64,000 nucleotides of DNA from Oxyruncus cristatus. Lineage: Eukaryota; Chordata; Aves; Passeriformes; Cotingidae. The stretch spans positions 558,001 through 622,000 of the forward strand of contig VXAY01002204.1 in NCBI GenBank assembly GCA_013399855.1, in the 5' to 3' direction. Positions 48,301 to 62,526 of this stretch are shown piece by piece (the stretch's first letter is position 1; each line of letters starts with the position of its first letter). The notes under the pieces were generated by a model that had not been told where the DNA came from, searched no databases, and saw only the letters and a list, made by a program, of their open reading frames with translations. The position numbers and the translations under genes were made by a program.

Positions 48301-51018
48301 TAGATCTATTCTTAATGGAATGGTATGATTTATCAGTTTGGGGTTCATAAAGAATCTGAGAGTCTGATTTCTTCAGGAAGCCTTGATGAAGAAGTTAAGA
48401 TAAAGAAATGACATCCAAAATGAACACAGGTCATTCTTTATAAAGACAAATAAGACAGAGAGAAAAAAATCTTCTTCCTATATGTTAAAGCGACACTGTA
48501 ATAAAATACACAAATATCACAATATTCATGTGGTTAATAGTATTATCAAGTATTGGAAGATATGAAACATGTCTATGTCAATGACCTTAAAAATCAACAG
48601 CTGCTTCCAAATGTGCTATGAAATTGCCATTATATGTCATGTGAAAATCCAGTTAAAAAAAAAATAAAAATCATTTTTCTACCAAAAAAAAAAAAAGTGT
48701 TTAAGGAAAAAAGAACCAGTGGCTGCTAACAGATCACTGAATATCACACATTCCATGACAACCTTAGGTTAAATTATGGCACATACTCATTTTGTAAGCT
48801 TTGGGCTTTAGCTGAAGCTTGTTAAATTGGAGCGATTTTAATAGGAGCTATAATCCTCAAATTCATACATGAGAATAATGATGGCAAGTGTGTCAACTTT
48901 TGTTACTTAAATACTGTAAACAGTGTTTGTTTAGGTTTAAAACTAATTTCCTACTGCAGGAAAAACATAATAGAAATTGAGGTTACACTATTAATAAAAT
49001 TCTTTACTAAAACCTAATGGCATGAGGCTATTTTCATGGAATATTTAATAATATATGAAAAGAAAATAATGACAATTTATCCTAAAATAAAACCTCCTAC
49101 ATAGCAATTGAAATCTGCAAATAATAATAATTGTTGTACAGAAATGGCATTAAATAATTTTAACAAAATATTATTATTAAGAAGTTTAGATCCAATTCAA
49201 ATAAATCTCTGAAAAGTATGAAATTTTATAGTAAGACTAGAAATAATGGACACAAAAACATAAGTTGCTTGGCAGTCATAAGTACAGTCTTTCTCATACA
49301 TTTATAACAGTCCTACCCCAAAAAATATAGTCATTCTTCAAAGAGGTTAACCTTAGGGCTTCTAAGGAAAACCCAGTTGAGATAACCTCCTTAAGTGTCC
49401 AAAAGTCATTTATCAGGCCTTTATTGGAGGTTGTTATGGAAAGTGAGCAGATATTAAATGAGAACTAAATTTATGCACCAATTTATAGGTGATTATAGTG
49501 GAGGAAAGTTACCAGCAAAGTTGCATATGCATGTGTTCTGGGATCCCTGCCACTCTGTTCTAAAGAAATTTGAAGTGTAACTGTGTCAGAAAGTTGTATT
49601 TCCCAGAAAAAACTTGTTCATAGCCATAAGGAATATGTAAGCACAGAGCAGTAACGATATATACCTTCTCTGAACACTAAGACTCAACCTAAAACATCTT
49701 TTTTGTATTTTGGTTGGATTAGCTTTAAACTGCTATTGTTATTCACAGTGTTTGTCTCGGAACTCATGGAAAATAAACCACCAAGTTCACATAGCATGGA
49801 GCTGAAGGAACAAAGCCATAGAGATTTCCTATAAGTGTCACAGTTGCTGAGCTGCTGAGGGACTGGGCATTGATGATAAAAGCTCCCTCTGCTAACACAC
49901 AGAAATTGCATTCAAACTTCTTTTATTGTGACCTTCTGTGTCATTTTATTTGACCTTTTTTTTCAATATTTCACTTAATTTCTCAGTGACCTATCATTCC
50001 CACACTTCTCACTGAAAATTCCTCCTGCAGAGGTTCAAACCTTTTTTTTTTCTTTCAGTATTTATTTGCCTGAAAAATAACCCACATCCCAGATTAAGAA
50101 GTACATGTATTGTAGAAACACATGTCAAAAAGCTCTAATTGCTTAGAACTGCTTCCTCAATTTCCTGACAACACTGAACCCCTGACAGTGTGTAGGTGCA
50201 AAACGAGAATAGCAGAGCTAATAAAAAGAGCATTTATGATTGTTGTAACTGGCCACTATTAAGGTCATAGTACGAAGAACATCAGCAGTGGACAGCAATT
50301 TATAGATTTGTCTGCAATCTTCATTTCTCTGTTTTACTTAAGCTTTATGAGAAAATACAATACAAATAAGGTTTAAAAGAGCACACTGGTAATCCACCTG
50401 GGTCTGGAAAAGTAATAAGAGCTAGCAACATATTAATCTCACAGAAGGAAAAAAAAAACTAATAAGAAAAAAGAGTATATGTGAAACTGAATCACCTTAC
50501 TTTCACATTTTGGGTTTATAATAAATATTCTTTAGCAATATCATTTGATTGGATTTTGTCATGCATGTGGTTTAGTTTCCTTCCTCAATTTATAACCTTA
50601 AGAAAAGGTTTAAATTTACAGCTCCGGTGGAGTTGTCATTGTTGCCTACAAATTCTGTCTTGATTTAGGAACAAGCACAAACTGACTTCCTATTTATATT
50701 GCTGTGTTGAATCTCCTCTTGCTATTCAGCATTTTCATATATGTAGAAAAATCTGACTTTTCAAGAAAAAAATGTGATACTTCAGAAGCAGTAGTTTAGA
50801 AATTGCAGAATTATTTGCTTATTTATTCTTCTATTATTATTTTAAACCTTTAAAGTATTGCAGTTAATGTGTGTAAGCTTCTAGGCAGCTTTTTATGTAT
50901 TTTAAATAATGAAATCTGAAATACTATGCCTAGTTTCTCAGACAGAGCCCGCTACTATCAGTACCCATCTCACCATTGACTCCTGGGTCCAGAAGTTCCA
51001 CATGAGATTGCTTTTCTT
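45311..51018. other. AT-rich non-coding stretch
   Basis: No gene or repeat family recognised. Contains an AAATAAT-rich low-complexity patch (45967-46017) and A-runs near 47311-47326 and 48681-48697. Confidence 0.55.
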
Positions 51019-51360
51019 TCAAGACACCTCAGACTGAAATAACGTCTCATGAACGTGCTGGACTACAAATTCCAGTGAATTCTTTGTCTCCAAACCTTTT
51101 TCACCCTTAATTTGTTTTGCCAAGTTGGTTACCATGTCTGTACTCTGGAAAATACTTGTTTTACTGATCGTCAATGTGGCAAGACCAAAGCATTCTGTCT
51201 GCATTTGGTGTTCCTTGGCATTCCTACTTAGAGCACCGCGTTTCTGCTGTTCATCTTGAAACAATGCTGGATTGATACCTGTGATACTGCTCTTCCCTCT
51301 CACCTGCAACAGAAAGCAGAGCACAGGTCTGGCAGCAGTGTGTAAGTCATGCTGCAGCAT
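51019..51360 (-). other. Candidate terminal coding exon, unassigned
   Basis: A 113-codon minus-strand frame. A pyrimidine-rich acceptor-like sequence, GTGCTCTGCTTTCTGTTGCAG, lies inside it. If used, the exon would begin VRGKSSITGINPALFQDEQQ in phase 0, continue with a polar, evenly charged peptide (TNLAKQIKGEKGLE, LEFVVQHVHETLF) and end at TGA 51019-51021. A possible AATAAA lies on the minus strand at 50822-50827, about 190 bases further on. The composition looks more protein-like than other frames here, and the segment contains CpGs unlike the flanks. No family was recognised and no partner exon was found upstream, so it remains a candidate only. Confidence 0.3.
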
Positions 51361-54300
51361 CAGAAGGAATTAATCACCTGAATCTCCATCAAGTCATTTA
51401 GATATCTATCCAGCAAGCCATCTATATTCAGAAAAACTTTATTTAAGGCTAATCATATGCTTAAATTTTGATCTTTAAATGAGGTGAAAGTCATTATCTT
51501 TAATTGGACCTTAAAAACTATTTTATGTGCCGTTCAGCACTTTTAAATACTTCTGAAATTCAGAAGAGGTAGATCAGCATTTACATAATTTGAATAAAAT
51601 TGAGACAGAATTACATAATTGCAACACACTCTTTTATCTTCCCAAATTACACTCCCAGGTGGTTACAAGTACAAATACACTCAAACTAGTTCGTTTAAAG
51701 CTTCAAATGAGGGGACAGTCAACTGCTGCTCAACGTAAACTGAAAAACCCACTTCAGCAGGATTAATTATTCTCCTCTGAGCTCTGCTCTTCTGTGAAAT
51801 CTACAGTTCAGAACCAAGGAGACAAGCCAGACTGCAGAGGGATACACACAAACGTTAGGGATGGTTTTGCATTTGAAATCTTGCAGCAACCCTTGCTGCG
51901 CCTTGTTCTTGCTCTTTGCATGCACAGGCTATAAATGTCCTTGACTGCTAGCTGTACACCACAGTGTTTCCCCTTCCCACATCTTAGCAAAACCTGACTG
52001 GGATGTGCATTGCACATATATCTGCTTCTGTTCCCAGTAGCTTAGACAACCTCTTGCAGCCTCTGGATGAGAAGAAACGGGCCTTGATGGTCAAATGAAA
52101 TGTTCTTTCTTACTCCCCTGGGTTGTGTGGGGTTGCTGCCTGATCATGGTGCTACACCCAGGGGCACAGTGGGTGGCCTGAGCACTCCAGACACTTGACG
52201 TGATACCTCCTCTTGCGGCAATTTCTCTGGACAGGAATCACTTCTGCTCTGGCCTTTCTACACACCTTCCCAACTAGACCAACCTGCTGTTGAGACATTG
52301 ACCGAGCAATGTCCACAGCAGTTCCCAAAGTGGGTATCTGCCCTACTTTTCCGAAGTTTTCTTCCCTAAAAGTCCCTCAATATGCAGTTTAAACCTTCTT
52401 TTATTTTCTGTCTTGTCTTTGATCCTGCAGTAGCAAATGCTTATTTCCTTCTAACCTTCATGGTTGAATTAGGTGGTAAGGGGGAAAAAAAGAAAAAAAA
52501 ATGTTTTATTTGCCTTCTAGACCACACTAAGAGAAATATTCCCGATATTAAAATTTTGGAGGACTTTGTGATTCCAGAGCTGATTTAGAACCGCACGATA
52601 TTCGATGTGTCTTTGGACTTAAAAATTAATCTGACCTGGTTTTTTTGCTTCAATATTAGATGAGCTTCTCCTGTAGTAATGTTTTCAGGAAATAAACTTG
52701 AAGTTCACCTAATAGTTGCTAATGATTTGGAATACTAAATTTCTGACTGCAAAGATTTGCACAAAGATGCTACAGATTAAATCAAATGAGTTGTTAACCA
52801 CTGTACCCAAAACACTTTCTCAGTGCACTGCCTCAAAGATAATTTCAAACTCAAAAAGATCTGACATATTTCACAGACACAGCTACAAATGAATGCATCT
52901 TTACCTTTTATGAATGTGCCAGAGAATACTGACATTAACCTTTGCACTTAACTCATAAAGAAGTAGAACCAATATTAATTATTCCCCAGCTAGGATGTTA
53001 ATTGATTGAGAGGTTTTGATTTAGATGTAGCCAGATTTAGGTGAATGCTAGGAAACTAGCTGCTGAGGCCAGGCAACCTGGATAATGTGTATAGAGAGCT
53101 TCTGGTGTAGAGGGAATTCAGTTGTCAGAGGACTTCCCTTCTCAGTGAGCTGTCAAGGAAAGTTTCTTTAGATCATAGTTTTCAATGCAAAAGCCTAAAA
53201 CTGTTTTGGATTCGATCATAAGTCACCAGGATATTATTACCAGAGTTACTGTATCAGACTCAGAGGTGCTCTCCGAGTGAAAAGGTACTGCTTTTATTTC
53301 TCCTCTGGAAAGCACATATGATTGCCTTTATTTAGTCTGATGTCTTCATGCTAGCACAGCATCTTTTTTCATTCCTATTTACTCCCATATGGTTTGTTAA
53401 TTAACTTTTCTTTGGAACTTATGAAAAATGTTCTCCATATTTGCTGAGTCTTCAGTAACAGAGTTCTCTCTTTCTTTGCCAAAGTATACAGGGCTTAACA
53501 GGTTTGAAATGACCAATTCATAGTGTTAGCATGGGGTGGAATATTTGATATGCTTGGTACACAACGCAAAGAGCACTAAAAAACTATAGTTTGAAAGCTG
53601 ACAGAAGACAAATAGCTTGCTTTGCTACAAATCCTTAGCCTTGATAAAAACCATAATCTGCTTAAGACACCAAGGAGTCAAGTTAACTTTTTATCTCATC
53701 TACCTGAATATTTGCATTTCATATTTTTATGTTCTTTTTCTATATGGTATTTCTAGAAAATATCTTTAAAGTCAGATGTAACATAAATATAGCTGAAAGT
53801 CTTTCAAATATATTAAACCACTTGAGGTTACACCATGAACAACTCAGCTTTTCTGGATTTTGAAACCAGTCTGACTTTTGCATGCATAATGTGAATGGAA
53901 GTCTATACTCATTTACATGTAATTAGCATTGATATTTTATAAGGTTAATACAGTTTTATGCCTCTTTTGGTTGCCTGTTGTAAATAATCCTATACAGAGA
54001 GCATTCTGACATAGCACAGAATATACTGTGCACCTGGTTTTCACAAAACACGTATCTATTTTTTGTGATGAATCTACTGCCATCAAAGAATCATGAACAG
54101 AAACAGCCACTGCTTTCCTTTAGTTCTGCTGGGGCTTTGTACTTGTATCATATGTTTGCCTCTATCCTTTTTGTCATTTATACTTGGGTGAAATGAATAC
54201 CAAATGCCACTAAATACGAGTGGAAACCTTTCACATTTATTCTGAAGTGGCTACAAAGAGTACTGAACAGTAGAGAATCAGACCAAGATTAAGCTTCTGT

Positions 54301-57300
54301 TTAACTTGCTATATAAATTCAAATGAAGTATAACTTTTTGAATTGAGAGAGAAAAGGACATTAAAAGAGACTTCAAAGAGGGAAAAAGTGAAGTAAAGTT
54401 AACTCTCAATTGGAATTTCTGTTAACACAACCCGTCTTTCTCACTATGAATCACACCGTGAGCATGTGTCGCTCAAGAGCCCCGCTGATAGTTACGGAAC
54501 TGTAAGATTTGCATCAGTGTAGGATGTAGCCCAGTATTTAAGAACAGTATCTACTTACAATTAGCCATGAATTATTTTATGGAAAACCAAAGACATATTA
54601 TTTTAGTTTTCTCCATAAAGCTCCTTTTTCTTTCCTATTAGCAGATGCCATGTATTTCCTCTGCCAAAATTGATGTTATATTGGCAACAGAGAAGGGAAA
54701 CACACGTTCAAATTTTATGTAAAAACAGAACTTTAATTAACATCTGGCCACTCACAGAGGCAAAATGCTAGACAATGTGTATCTCAAGCCAGACTCAGTA
54801 TGGCAAGCCCTGCATTTCTGAATATTCCCTTAATTTTTTGTATTTCACAAGTATAATGAGGACCGTTGGCAATTAATTTTCATGGACCACAAAACTACAA
54901 CTTGTCCAGTATAGCTAGTATTCAACTAAAAGTCTTTTTGCTATCTCCTAGCTTTTAATAGACACCAGAATAAAACTTAAGGAACACAGTTCAGTAGAGA
55001 GAGATTTAACACTCGATACATGAAAGAGAGGAAAAATAGAGGATACACAATTCTATCCACTACCGAGATCAAATAACAAGCACCTGGTTAAGACAGAGAA
55101 AAACAGTGTCTCTTGTGATTTCTTCCTTTACACCAGAAAAGTACTGAGGCTTGTCTCAGGCATACCCTGACACCAATCGATCTGCCTATTAGCATAACTG
55201 TTTAAGTGAAATCATAAGTCTCTTGTGTTTCCTTCTTCTCCAGCCATAAAAAGGTAAGGTTTGGCTCATGCTTATGTCAAACACTACATTTAAACATTGT
55301 AGTTTACTTTATTTTCAGGGAAATCACCCACCAGGGTCACCAGGCTAATCACAACCCACTTTAAATCATTGGAAATGGGAAGAAAGTAGGAGTGAGAGAG
55401 GGAAAACAGATCCATATATTGCTAGTGACATTTCCCAACTTATTCTCCTCTGAGACCTCTTTGTGCTTCCCAGCATCTAAGAAAGGGTGATCCCCTGTCC
55501 CCTGAGCTCCCATTTCAAAAAAAATTATCCAAGACTTTCTGAAGAAGTTAAGCAAATTCTCTTTCCCTTTTTCCCTGCAGTTCGTTTATTCTGCCTTTCT
55601 TTTTTTCCGAATGGTGTCTCACTGTCTGATCCATGAAAGCCTCCCCTCCCACCTTTTAGAATTGGGAGCATAGCAACTGAGTGACACTCTATCAATAACC
55701 ATTCTGGCTACTAGGAGAAGATCTTGCTTGCTTCTTCCCAGCTGGCAGGAGAAGAAATGTACCCAAAACAATTGCACCGCACTTGCAGTTTGTGTGAGAT
55801 ACAGCAAGAAACTAAATTAAACTAAGTTAAATAAAATCATGGTTGAACTGAGACAACATTTTCTTACAGCATCTTCTATTTATACTGATTCCAGGTATTA
55901 AAACAACCTTGCTCCAAACTGTTCTGAATTTGCTAAATGACCTTGACAAAAATAAACTTTCTAAAAACACACTTTGATTTCCATCATAACAACTGCAATC
56001 ACAGTTTTGAGTTTTTCTTGTAGACAATTACTAATTACTGTTTTGATCTAAAAACACAAATGACTCTTCAGTTCAATCTCTTTCAGTCACTCATAAAATT
56101 ATCTACCTTATGCTGTATCATTGTCCTTGTCTCAGATCCCATCCATTCTGTGTCATTCTGCTCTGGGAGAGCTAACCAACAGCTACTTCTCCTTAGTAGG
56201 GTACAACATTAGTCTGTCTTGAGGTTGTGAATCAACATCTCATTGTCAAAACAGACAAGACACCAGCCCAGAAACCAAAGCAGAAGATTATGCTGTTATT
56301 TTTGACTGATGAGCTTCCCAATAACTGTAGTTGGATTTAAATATATGATCCATTAAACACACATTCTTTAACCTAAAGTACCCTTTGATGTTGAACTGGA
56401 AGGGATTTTTATGACTGAATTATGACATAATGCATAAGGGTAAACTACAAAAATGAAAAATGGCATAAACTCAACAAAGAAAAGAATGTAGGAAATCTGA
56501 ACCCCCTGTGAGTCTGGATTCACTTCTGTTGCCGCTATGCTCTGTTTGCATGACCAGGCTAAGATAAAAGCAAAGTAGAATGTTCTTCAGACTTAAAATA
56601 TGTGTTCCTCACTTAAAGAAGAAATAAATGATGCAAACTGAGAGATTTTTCTCAAGAGTAATCTCTACAGAGGTTTTATTTATTTGAAGCCAGACAGTAA
56701 CAAAATTCATACTATCAGTTTTCTCTAAAAGAATTCTAACACATTCAATTTTAGTCTGGCTTCAAATTCACCTTCTGGTACATTTCTGACCTCTCTGGCA
56801 ACTATGTCCCAGGCAGTTTCTGTGTATTCAAGCTTTGTTCTGGATAGGCAATTCTAATATTCCTACAACATTTTGGGAGAGATTTTAGGTGTGTGGGTGT
56901 GGGTTTGTCACTTAGCTTCATAGATAGACAATGGTTCATATCCTCTCTCATTTTGCAGAAAAGATGTCTCTTCAAGACCTGAGAAAAATTCAATTAATTG
57001 AAGTATTTTCTTAGTCTCAGTCACCTGAATTTTATATTTTGGGAAATTCCTACCCCAGCTCTTTTTCCCAAGACAACATGATCTATGAAGTTTATTCCAG
57101 ATATCTGCCACACTTCAATGAGCTTAAACCCCTTTACTGCTTTATTATACCACCTGACTCCAAAACAGTTTTCTCTATATTCGCTGTTTATAGGTAAGTC
57201 AGAAAAGTTCTGATTCCTACTTCTTTGCATCTTCAAGTGTCAGGTGCCATCTCTCTGCTATAGACAGATCAAGGGTAATTTTTTTAAGAGTTTACCCATC

Positions 57301-57643
57301 CAAACCATGTTTTGATGACAAAGCAGAAAACACTTTTTTTCTCCAAAGGGGGGTAATTAAGTCCCACGACAGAAGTCACCAGAAGCTCTGTGACCACATT
57401 TTCTTGGATGTAAATTGGAAATTAACACAATATAATAAATGGCACTTTACAGGAAAAAAGACTTTCCCTTAGTATTTTTCAAACTTGTATATCGTAAGTG
57501 TCCATTTTTAGGGACATCCCAAGACAGTGGAGAAAGATAGTTCTTTCCATCTTTCTTCCAACAACCATATACTTCAATTATTGTATCCTTCAGCTTCTTT
57601 TTGAAAACAATACTGAAGTTAACATATTTCAAAACATTTATCT
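51361..57643. other. AT-rich non-coding stretch
   Basis: Over 6 kb with no recognised gene or repeat family. A GC-richer patch lies at about 52030-52330 without recognisable motif. Confidence 0.55.
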
Positions 57644-58100
57644 GCAGAAAAGGGACCCGGAGGTCCTTGTTGATGGCAAGTTGCATATGAGTCAGCAGTG
57701 CCCTGGCAGCCAGGGGAGACAATCATGTCCTCGGGGACATCAGGCAAAGCATCGCCAGCTGGTAGAGGGAGGAGATTGTCCTGCTCTGCTCTGCACTGGT
57801 GCAGCCTCACCTTGAATATTGTGGCAGTTTTGGGCACCACAATATTGGAAAGTATTAAGCTGTTAGAGAGTTTTCAGAGGAGGGCTACGAAGATGGTGAA
57901 GGCCCTTGAGGGGAAGCCATATGAGGAGCAGTTGAGATCACTTGGTCTGTTCAGCCTGGAGGAGACTGAGGGGAGACCTCATTGCAGTTACAACTTCCTT
58001 GTCAGGGAAAGAGGAGGGGCAGGCACTGATCTCTTTTGTGTGGTGACCAGTGACAGAACCTGAGGGAATGGCCTGATGTTGTGCCAGGGGAGGTTTAAGC
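57644..58100 (+). mobile_element. CR1 LINE fragment, truncated at both ends
   Basis: Plus-strand CR1 ORF2 sequence: 'KRDPEVLVDGKLHMSQQCPGSQ' equivalent at 57650, 'LSCSALHWCSLTLNIVAVLGT' at 57780, then FQRRATKMVKALEGKPYEEQ and LRSLGLFSLEET at 57870-57960. It ends in the early 3' UTR and lacks the CR1 8-mer tail, so its 3' end has been lost. Similar to the copy at 18.3 kb. Frameshifted; inactive. Confidence 0.92.
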
Positions 58101-58255
58101 TGACTTGCACTGATCAGCTGGGTAACAAGAATTAATACAAGGACAGCCACATGCAGTAGACTGCGAGATGCAAAATAGCGTGCTAATGGAAAAAATCATG
58201 ACTGCAAGTTTACACCAAGTTAGATGAAAATGTTGTCTGTTTGAGAGTAGTAAGG
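58101..58255. other. Spacer between two CR1 copies
   Basis: About 150 bp with no CR1 similarity that I can see, joining the 3'-truncated first copy to the second. Could be original flank or filler DNA. Confidence 0.4.
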
Positions 58256-58901
<646 letters not shown>

Positions 58902-59601
58902 AAGTGTTAACACTGCAGTAAACATACAGGATAAAATCATTATTAGACTTGGAACAAACTGAGTATGTATGTAGCATTTGCAGCATTTCTTTTAGAATTA
59001 AACTGAAAACACATTCCAATTTCTTTCAACTTTTTTTTATGGTTGAAGTCTTTTCTTCCTACAGTTTATTCAGATACATTGGCTGTTTACTTTACAAGTA
59101 CTCTATAAATGTGAACTGCATTTTTGTGAAGACCTGAGCAAAGCCAACTTTGTTGAAATGAATGAAAAGACCTTTCAGTGACTCAGTGTGCCTTCCAGAT
59201 TTTTGCTTAGTTTTGGCCAGGTTTGCTGAAGAAATCTCTGTCCCTGTTTACCCACAAGAGTGTATCACACAGCTTCAGACTAGAAAGTACTAGTGAACAT
59301 TGAGAGTCCATATCTTTTTCCACTTATTTAGAACTGTCTCTGAAACCATCTTTCTAAATCTTTCTCCAATGTCTTGGGATTCACAAGCAACGAAAGACCT
59401 AAGTGTGTCTTCAGGGCTGGACTTCTGTCCTAAATATAGGTTGATGATGTGCCACTGAAAATCCATCAAGAGCTTTCAGAGCTCTTCAGTCAAGAATTAG
59501 GAAGCTGACTGCATCTTGAAGAATGGGAAAAGGTATCACAATATAAATTAATGTTCATAGTGCTTCTACTAGTCTAATTCAGTTTTCTAACTGGAAATAA
59601 C
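58902..59601. other. Spacer between CR1 copies
   Basis: AT-rich DNA with no feature recognised. Confidence 0.5.
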
Positions 59602-59850
59602 CATAGACCCAATAGTTTGGTTTGGGAGGGATCATTAGAGGTCCTCTAGCCCAGCCCCTCTGTAATAAGCAAGAACACCATTAGCTAGATCAGTTTGTTC
59701 AGAGCCCCATCCAGTCTGACCTTGAAGTTTACAGGGATGAAGCATCTACCACAGCTCTGGGCAACTGTGTACCACTACCCTCATCATAAAAGAATTATTC
59801 TTTCCAAAAAAATTTATTCCTAATATTTAGTCTGAATGAAATCTTGGAAT
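59602..59850 (-). mobile_element. CR1 LINE 3' tail fragment
   Basis: The plus strand reads CATAGACCCAATAGTTTGG...GGTCCTCTAGCCCAGCCCCTC...AGAGCCCCATCCAGTCTGACC...CTCTGGGCAACTG, which is the antisense of a common CR1 3' end. The 5' side fades near 59850. Diverged and coding-incompetent. Confidence 0.88.
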
Positions 59851-61780
59851 CTTCCATAGTTCTCTTTCTCAATACCAATGAATACATAACAACAGCAATT
59901 TTCTTAAGTCTTTGAGCTCTGCTGAAAAATGGAGAGGTAAAGAGAAGATATGTGGATCCCAATAGTGATCCAAACTAATTCAGGATAACAATTTTTTTTT
60001 ATCTTTGCAAGCTTTATGACTCAGGGCTGTCAGCCCCCTTCTTAATGAAGAACACTTCTTTTTAAGGATAGTTCCAATAGCTCATCCAGTGATCTCAAAC
60101 TGATTAGTACATGTCAACATATTTTGGCTTATCAATAATGACCTCTTATAGTATTGCTGCTACAATATGTCACTTCAATTCCAGAGAATTATAGGAATGT
60201 TATCTTCTTCATTTGAACTTTCCCACCTTTGTCATATATAGTGCCAAAAATTACTTCCAATTGCTTGACCTGAGAAAGAAAGACTATTTCAGAAGAATGT
60301 CATGCACAATTTACTGCTCTGTTTGTCTTTATGTTCATTTTTTTTCCACACATCTGTGTGGTTTCTCAGGGTGTCCAGAGCCAGCTGGATATACACTTCT
60401 TAAAATATATTCCTCATTCTGTAAGTATTAATAGCCATCAAATCTCAAGACAAAGCAGTATTTCTTTTGTATTGACTGACAACAGTTAAAAATGGCAAGG
60501 GCCCAGACTGTAAGAAATGAGACATAGGGATAGAACTTCCAGAAATATTCTCATTTCTAGAGTCTAGATTTAAAAAGTTTAGAGGGTATCAATAGGTGCA
60601 CATCAGTGGAACAGAAAACAAGGTGCAATCAAGCAAACAAATATTATTTATCCCATACCTAAATCCAAAACATATTACTGTAGGCCAGTGAGCTCCTCAG
60701 TAGGTCTCCAAGTCCCAAACTAAATGTGCACTTGAGTAGAAAGACAGTTCTTTGTGGAAAAGGATATTTACATTACCTACCATAATGAAACTGATTAATA
60801 GGTCTCAATTGGGAGGATAGTCTTACCAGTACCATACATGGACACCGAAAAGAGGTAGACTATTCCAAATATGTTCCTGCCCTGCTGAATCACCATATCT
60901 GGAGGAAAGAAAGGGAAGGCCAAAGTTAAGTGCCAAAAATTAGTCTGTGGCAGTTCCTCACAGCAACCAAGAGGAACATAGCCTGAATACTCAAAACAAA
61001 CATGGTGAAGTTTCCAATACAAGAAAAATTAGATTGGGTGAAACTGAGAAAAAAACACAGCCTGGAGTAATTTTATTATTGAATATGATTTAAGAGTCTT
61101 TGCTCTTAAAATTTGCCCCTGTATCAAACTTTTGATGAGGAACATAACAGACAACCTTCTGTACCTGATTCTGTATTTCCTGCATTTTCTGTAATCTTTG
61201 CCTTTCAAATTAAATTGACAGGTGACAGTAAAAAACATGGAAAAAGACAGAGGAGGGTTAATTGGCTACAGAAGAAGAGAATTCCTAATAACTGTTACTT
61301 AAAGGTTCCCTTGGCTCTCCTTTCAGTCTCCTTAATGAAATAATTAACATATTTCTACAGGTGTGCAATAGCACAAAATGTAGAAATTAAAATATCATCT
61401 AAAGTACCATGTCTTATTCACATGGAGACCCTTTATAAAGAAAATCTTTGGATTATGGGAGGGGAAGCATGAAGAGTCAATTTGGTTTAGAAATCCCCAG
61501 TGTATGGGATGATTCAGCAGGAGTAATGAGTAAAATCTCTAACTCTTTAAATGAAAAAGCTTCAGTATGTAATCTTTTATAGAGGCTGATGAAGAAAGAA
61601 TTAGCTTATTGAATATTTATTTTCTTTGTACTTTGTGTTTTTCCCATAGGCTCACGTGGTTCTATATTTCCAACTGTAGACAATTGTTGTAAGGGTTTGG
61701 CTCGCTGCTGACAGGGGATACGTAGAAGGTCAAATTATCACTTAAATACACACAAATGTCCTTCACTCAAGGAGATATAT
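59851..61780. other. AT-rich non-coding stretch
   Basis: No gene or repeat family recognised. Confidence 0.55.
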
Positions 61781-62526
61781 AGGTCCCAGCAGTCTCAGGC
61801 ACAAGTACAGGTTGGGTGGAAAAGTGATCGACAGCAGCCTGAAGAGAAGGACTTGAGGGTGATGGTTGATGAAAAGCCCAACATGAGGGTGTAGTGAGTG
61901 TTCTCAGCCCAGAAAGCCGATCATGTCCTGGGCTACATCAAAAGGAGCATGGCCAGCAGGTCAAAGGAGGTGATTCTCCCCCTCTACTCTGCCCTTGTGA
62001 GACCCCACCTGGAGTACTGCCTACAGTTCTGGTGTCTCCAAGCTAAGAGGGACATGGAACTATTGGACTAAGTTCAGAGGAGGGCCACAAGGTTGATAAG
62101 AGAAATGGAGCACCTTCCCTGTGAAGATAGGCTGAGAAAGCTGGGGCTGGAGAAGAGAAGGTTTCATGGAGACCTCATAACAACTTCCCACTATCTCAAG
62201 GTGGCCTACAGAGAAGCCAGAGAGGGACTCTTCATGAGGAAGTGTAGCGATAGAACGAGGAGTAATGGTACAAATTGAAAGAGGGGATATTTAGGTTAGA
62301 TATTAGGAAGGAATTCTTCATTGTGAGGATGGTGAAATAGTGGAACAGGTTGCCGAGGCAGATGCGGATGCCCCAACCTTGGCAGTGTTCAAGGCTAGGT
62401 CAGATAAGGCCTTGATCAGTCTGGTCTAGTGTGAGGTGTCCCTGCCTATGGGAGGGGAGATTGGGACTGGATCATCTTTAAGGTCCTTTCCAACAGTTAA
62501 CATTTTATTATTCTGCTTCTATGATT
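61781..62526 (+). mobile_element. CR1 LINE 3' fragment, ~750 bp
   Basis: Plus-strand CR1 from the 'GTSRSQAQVQVGWKSDRQQPEEKD' equivalent, through '[28 protein letters not shown]' at about 61915-62000, 'RPHLEYCLQFWCLQAKRDMEL' and '[25 protein letters not shown]' at 62070-62140, to the 3' UTR. It ends GGGACTGGATCATCTTTAAGG...CTTCTATGATTATG. The frame is broken by stops (for example a TAA in the 'LD*VQ' position). One of the longest CR1 copies here; the same tail group as 17.3 and 32.1 kb. Confidence 0.95.
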
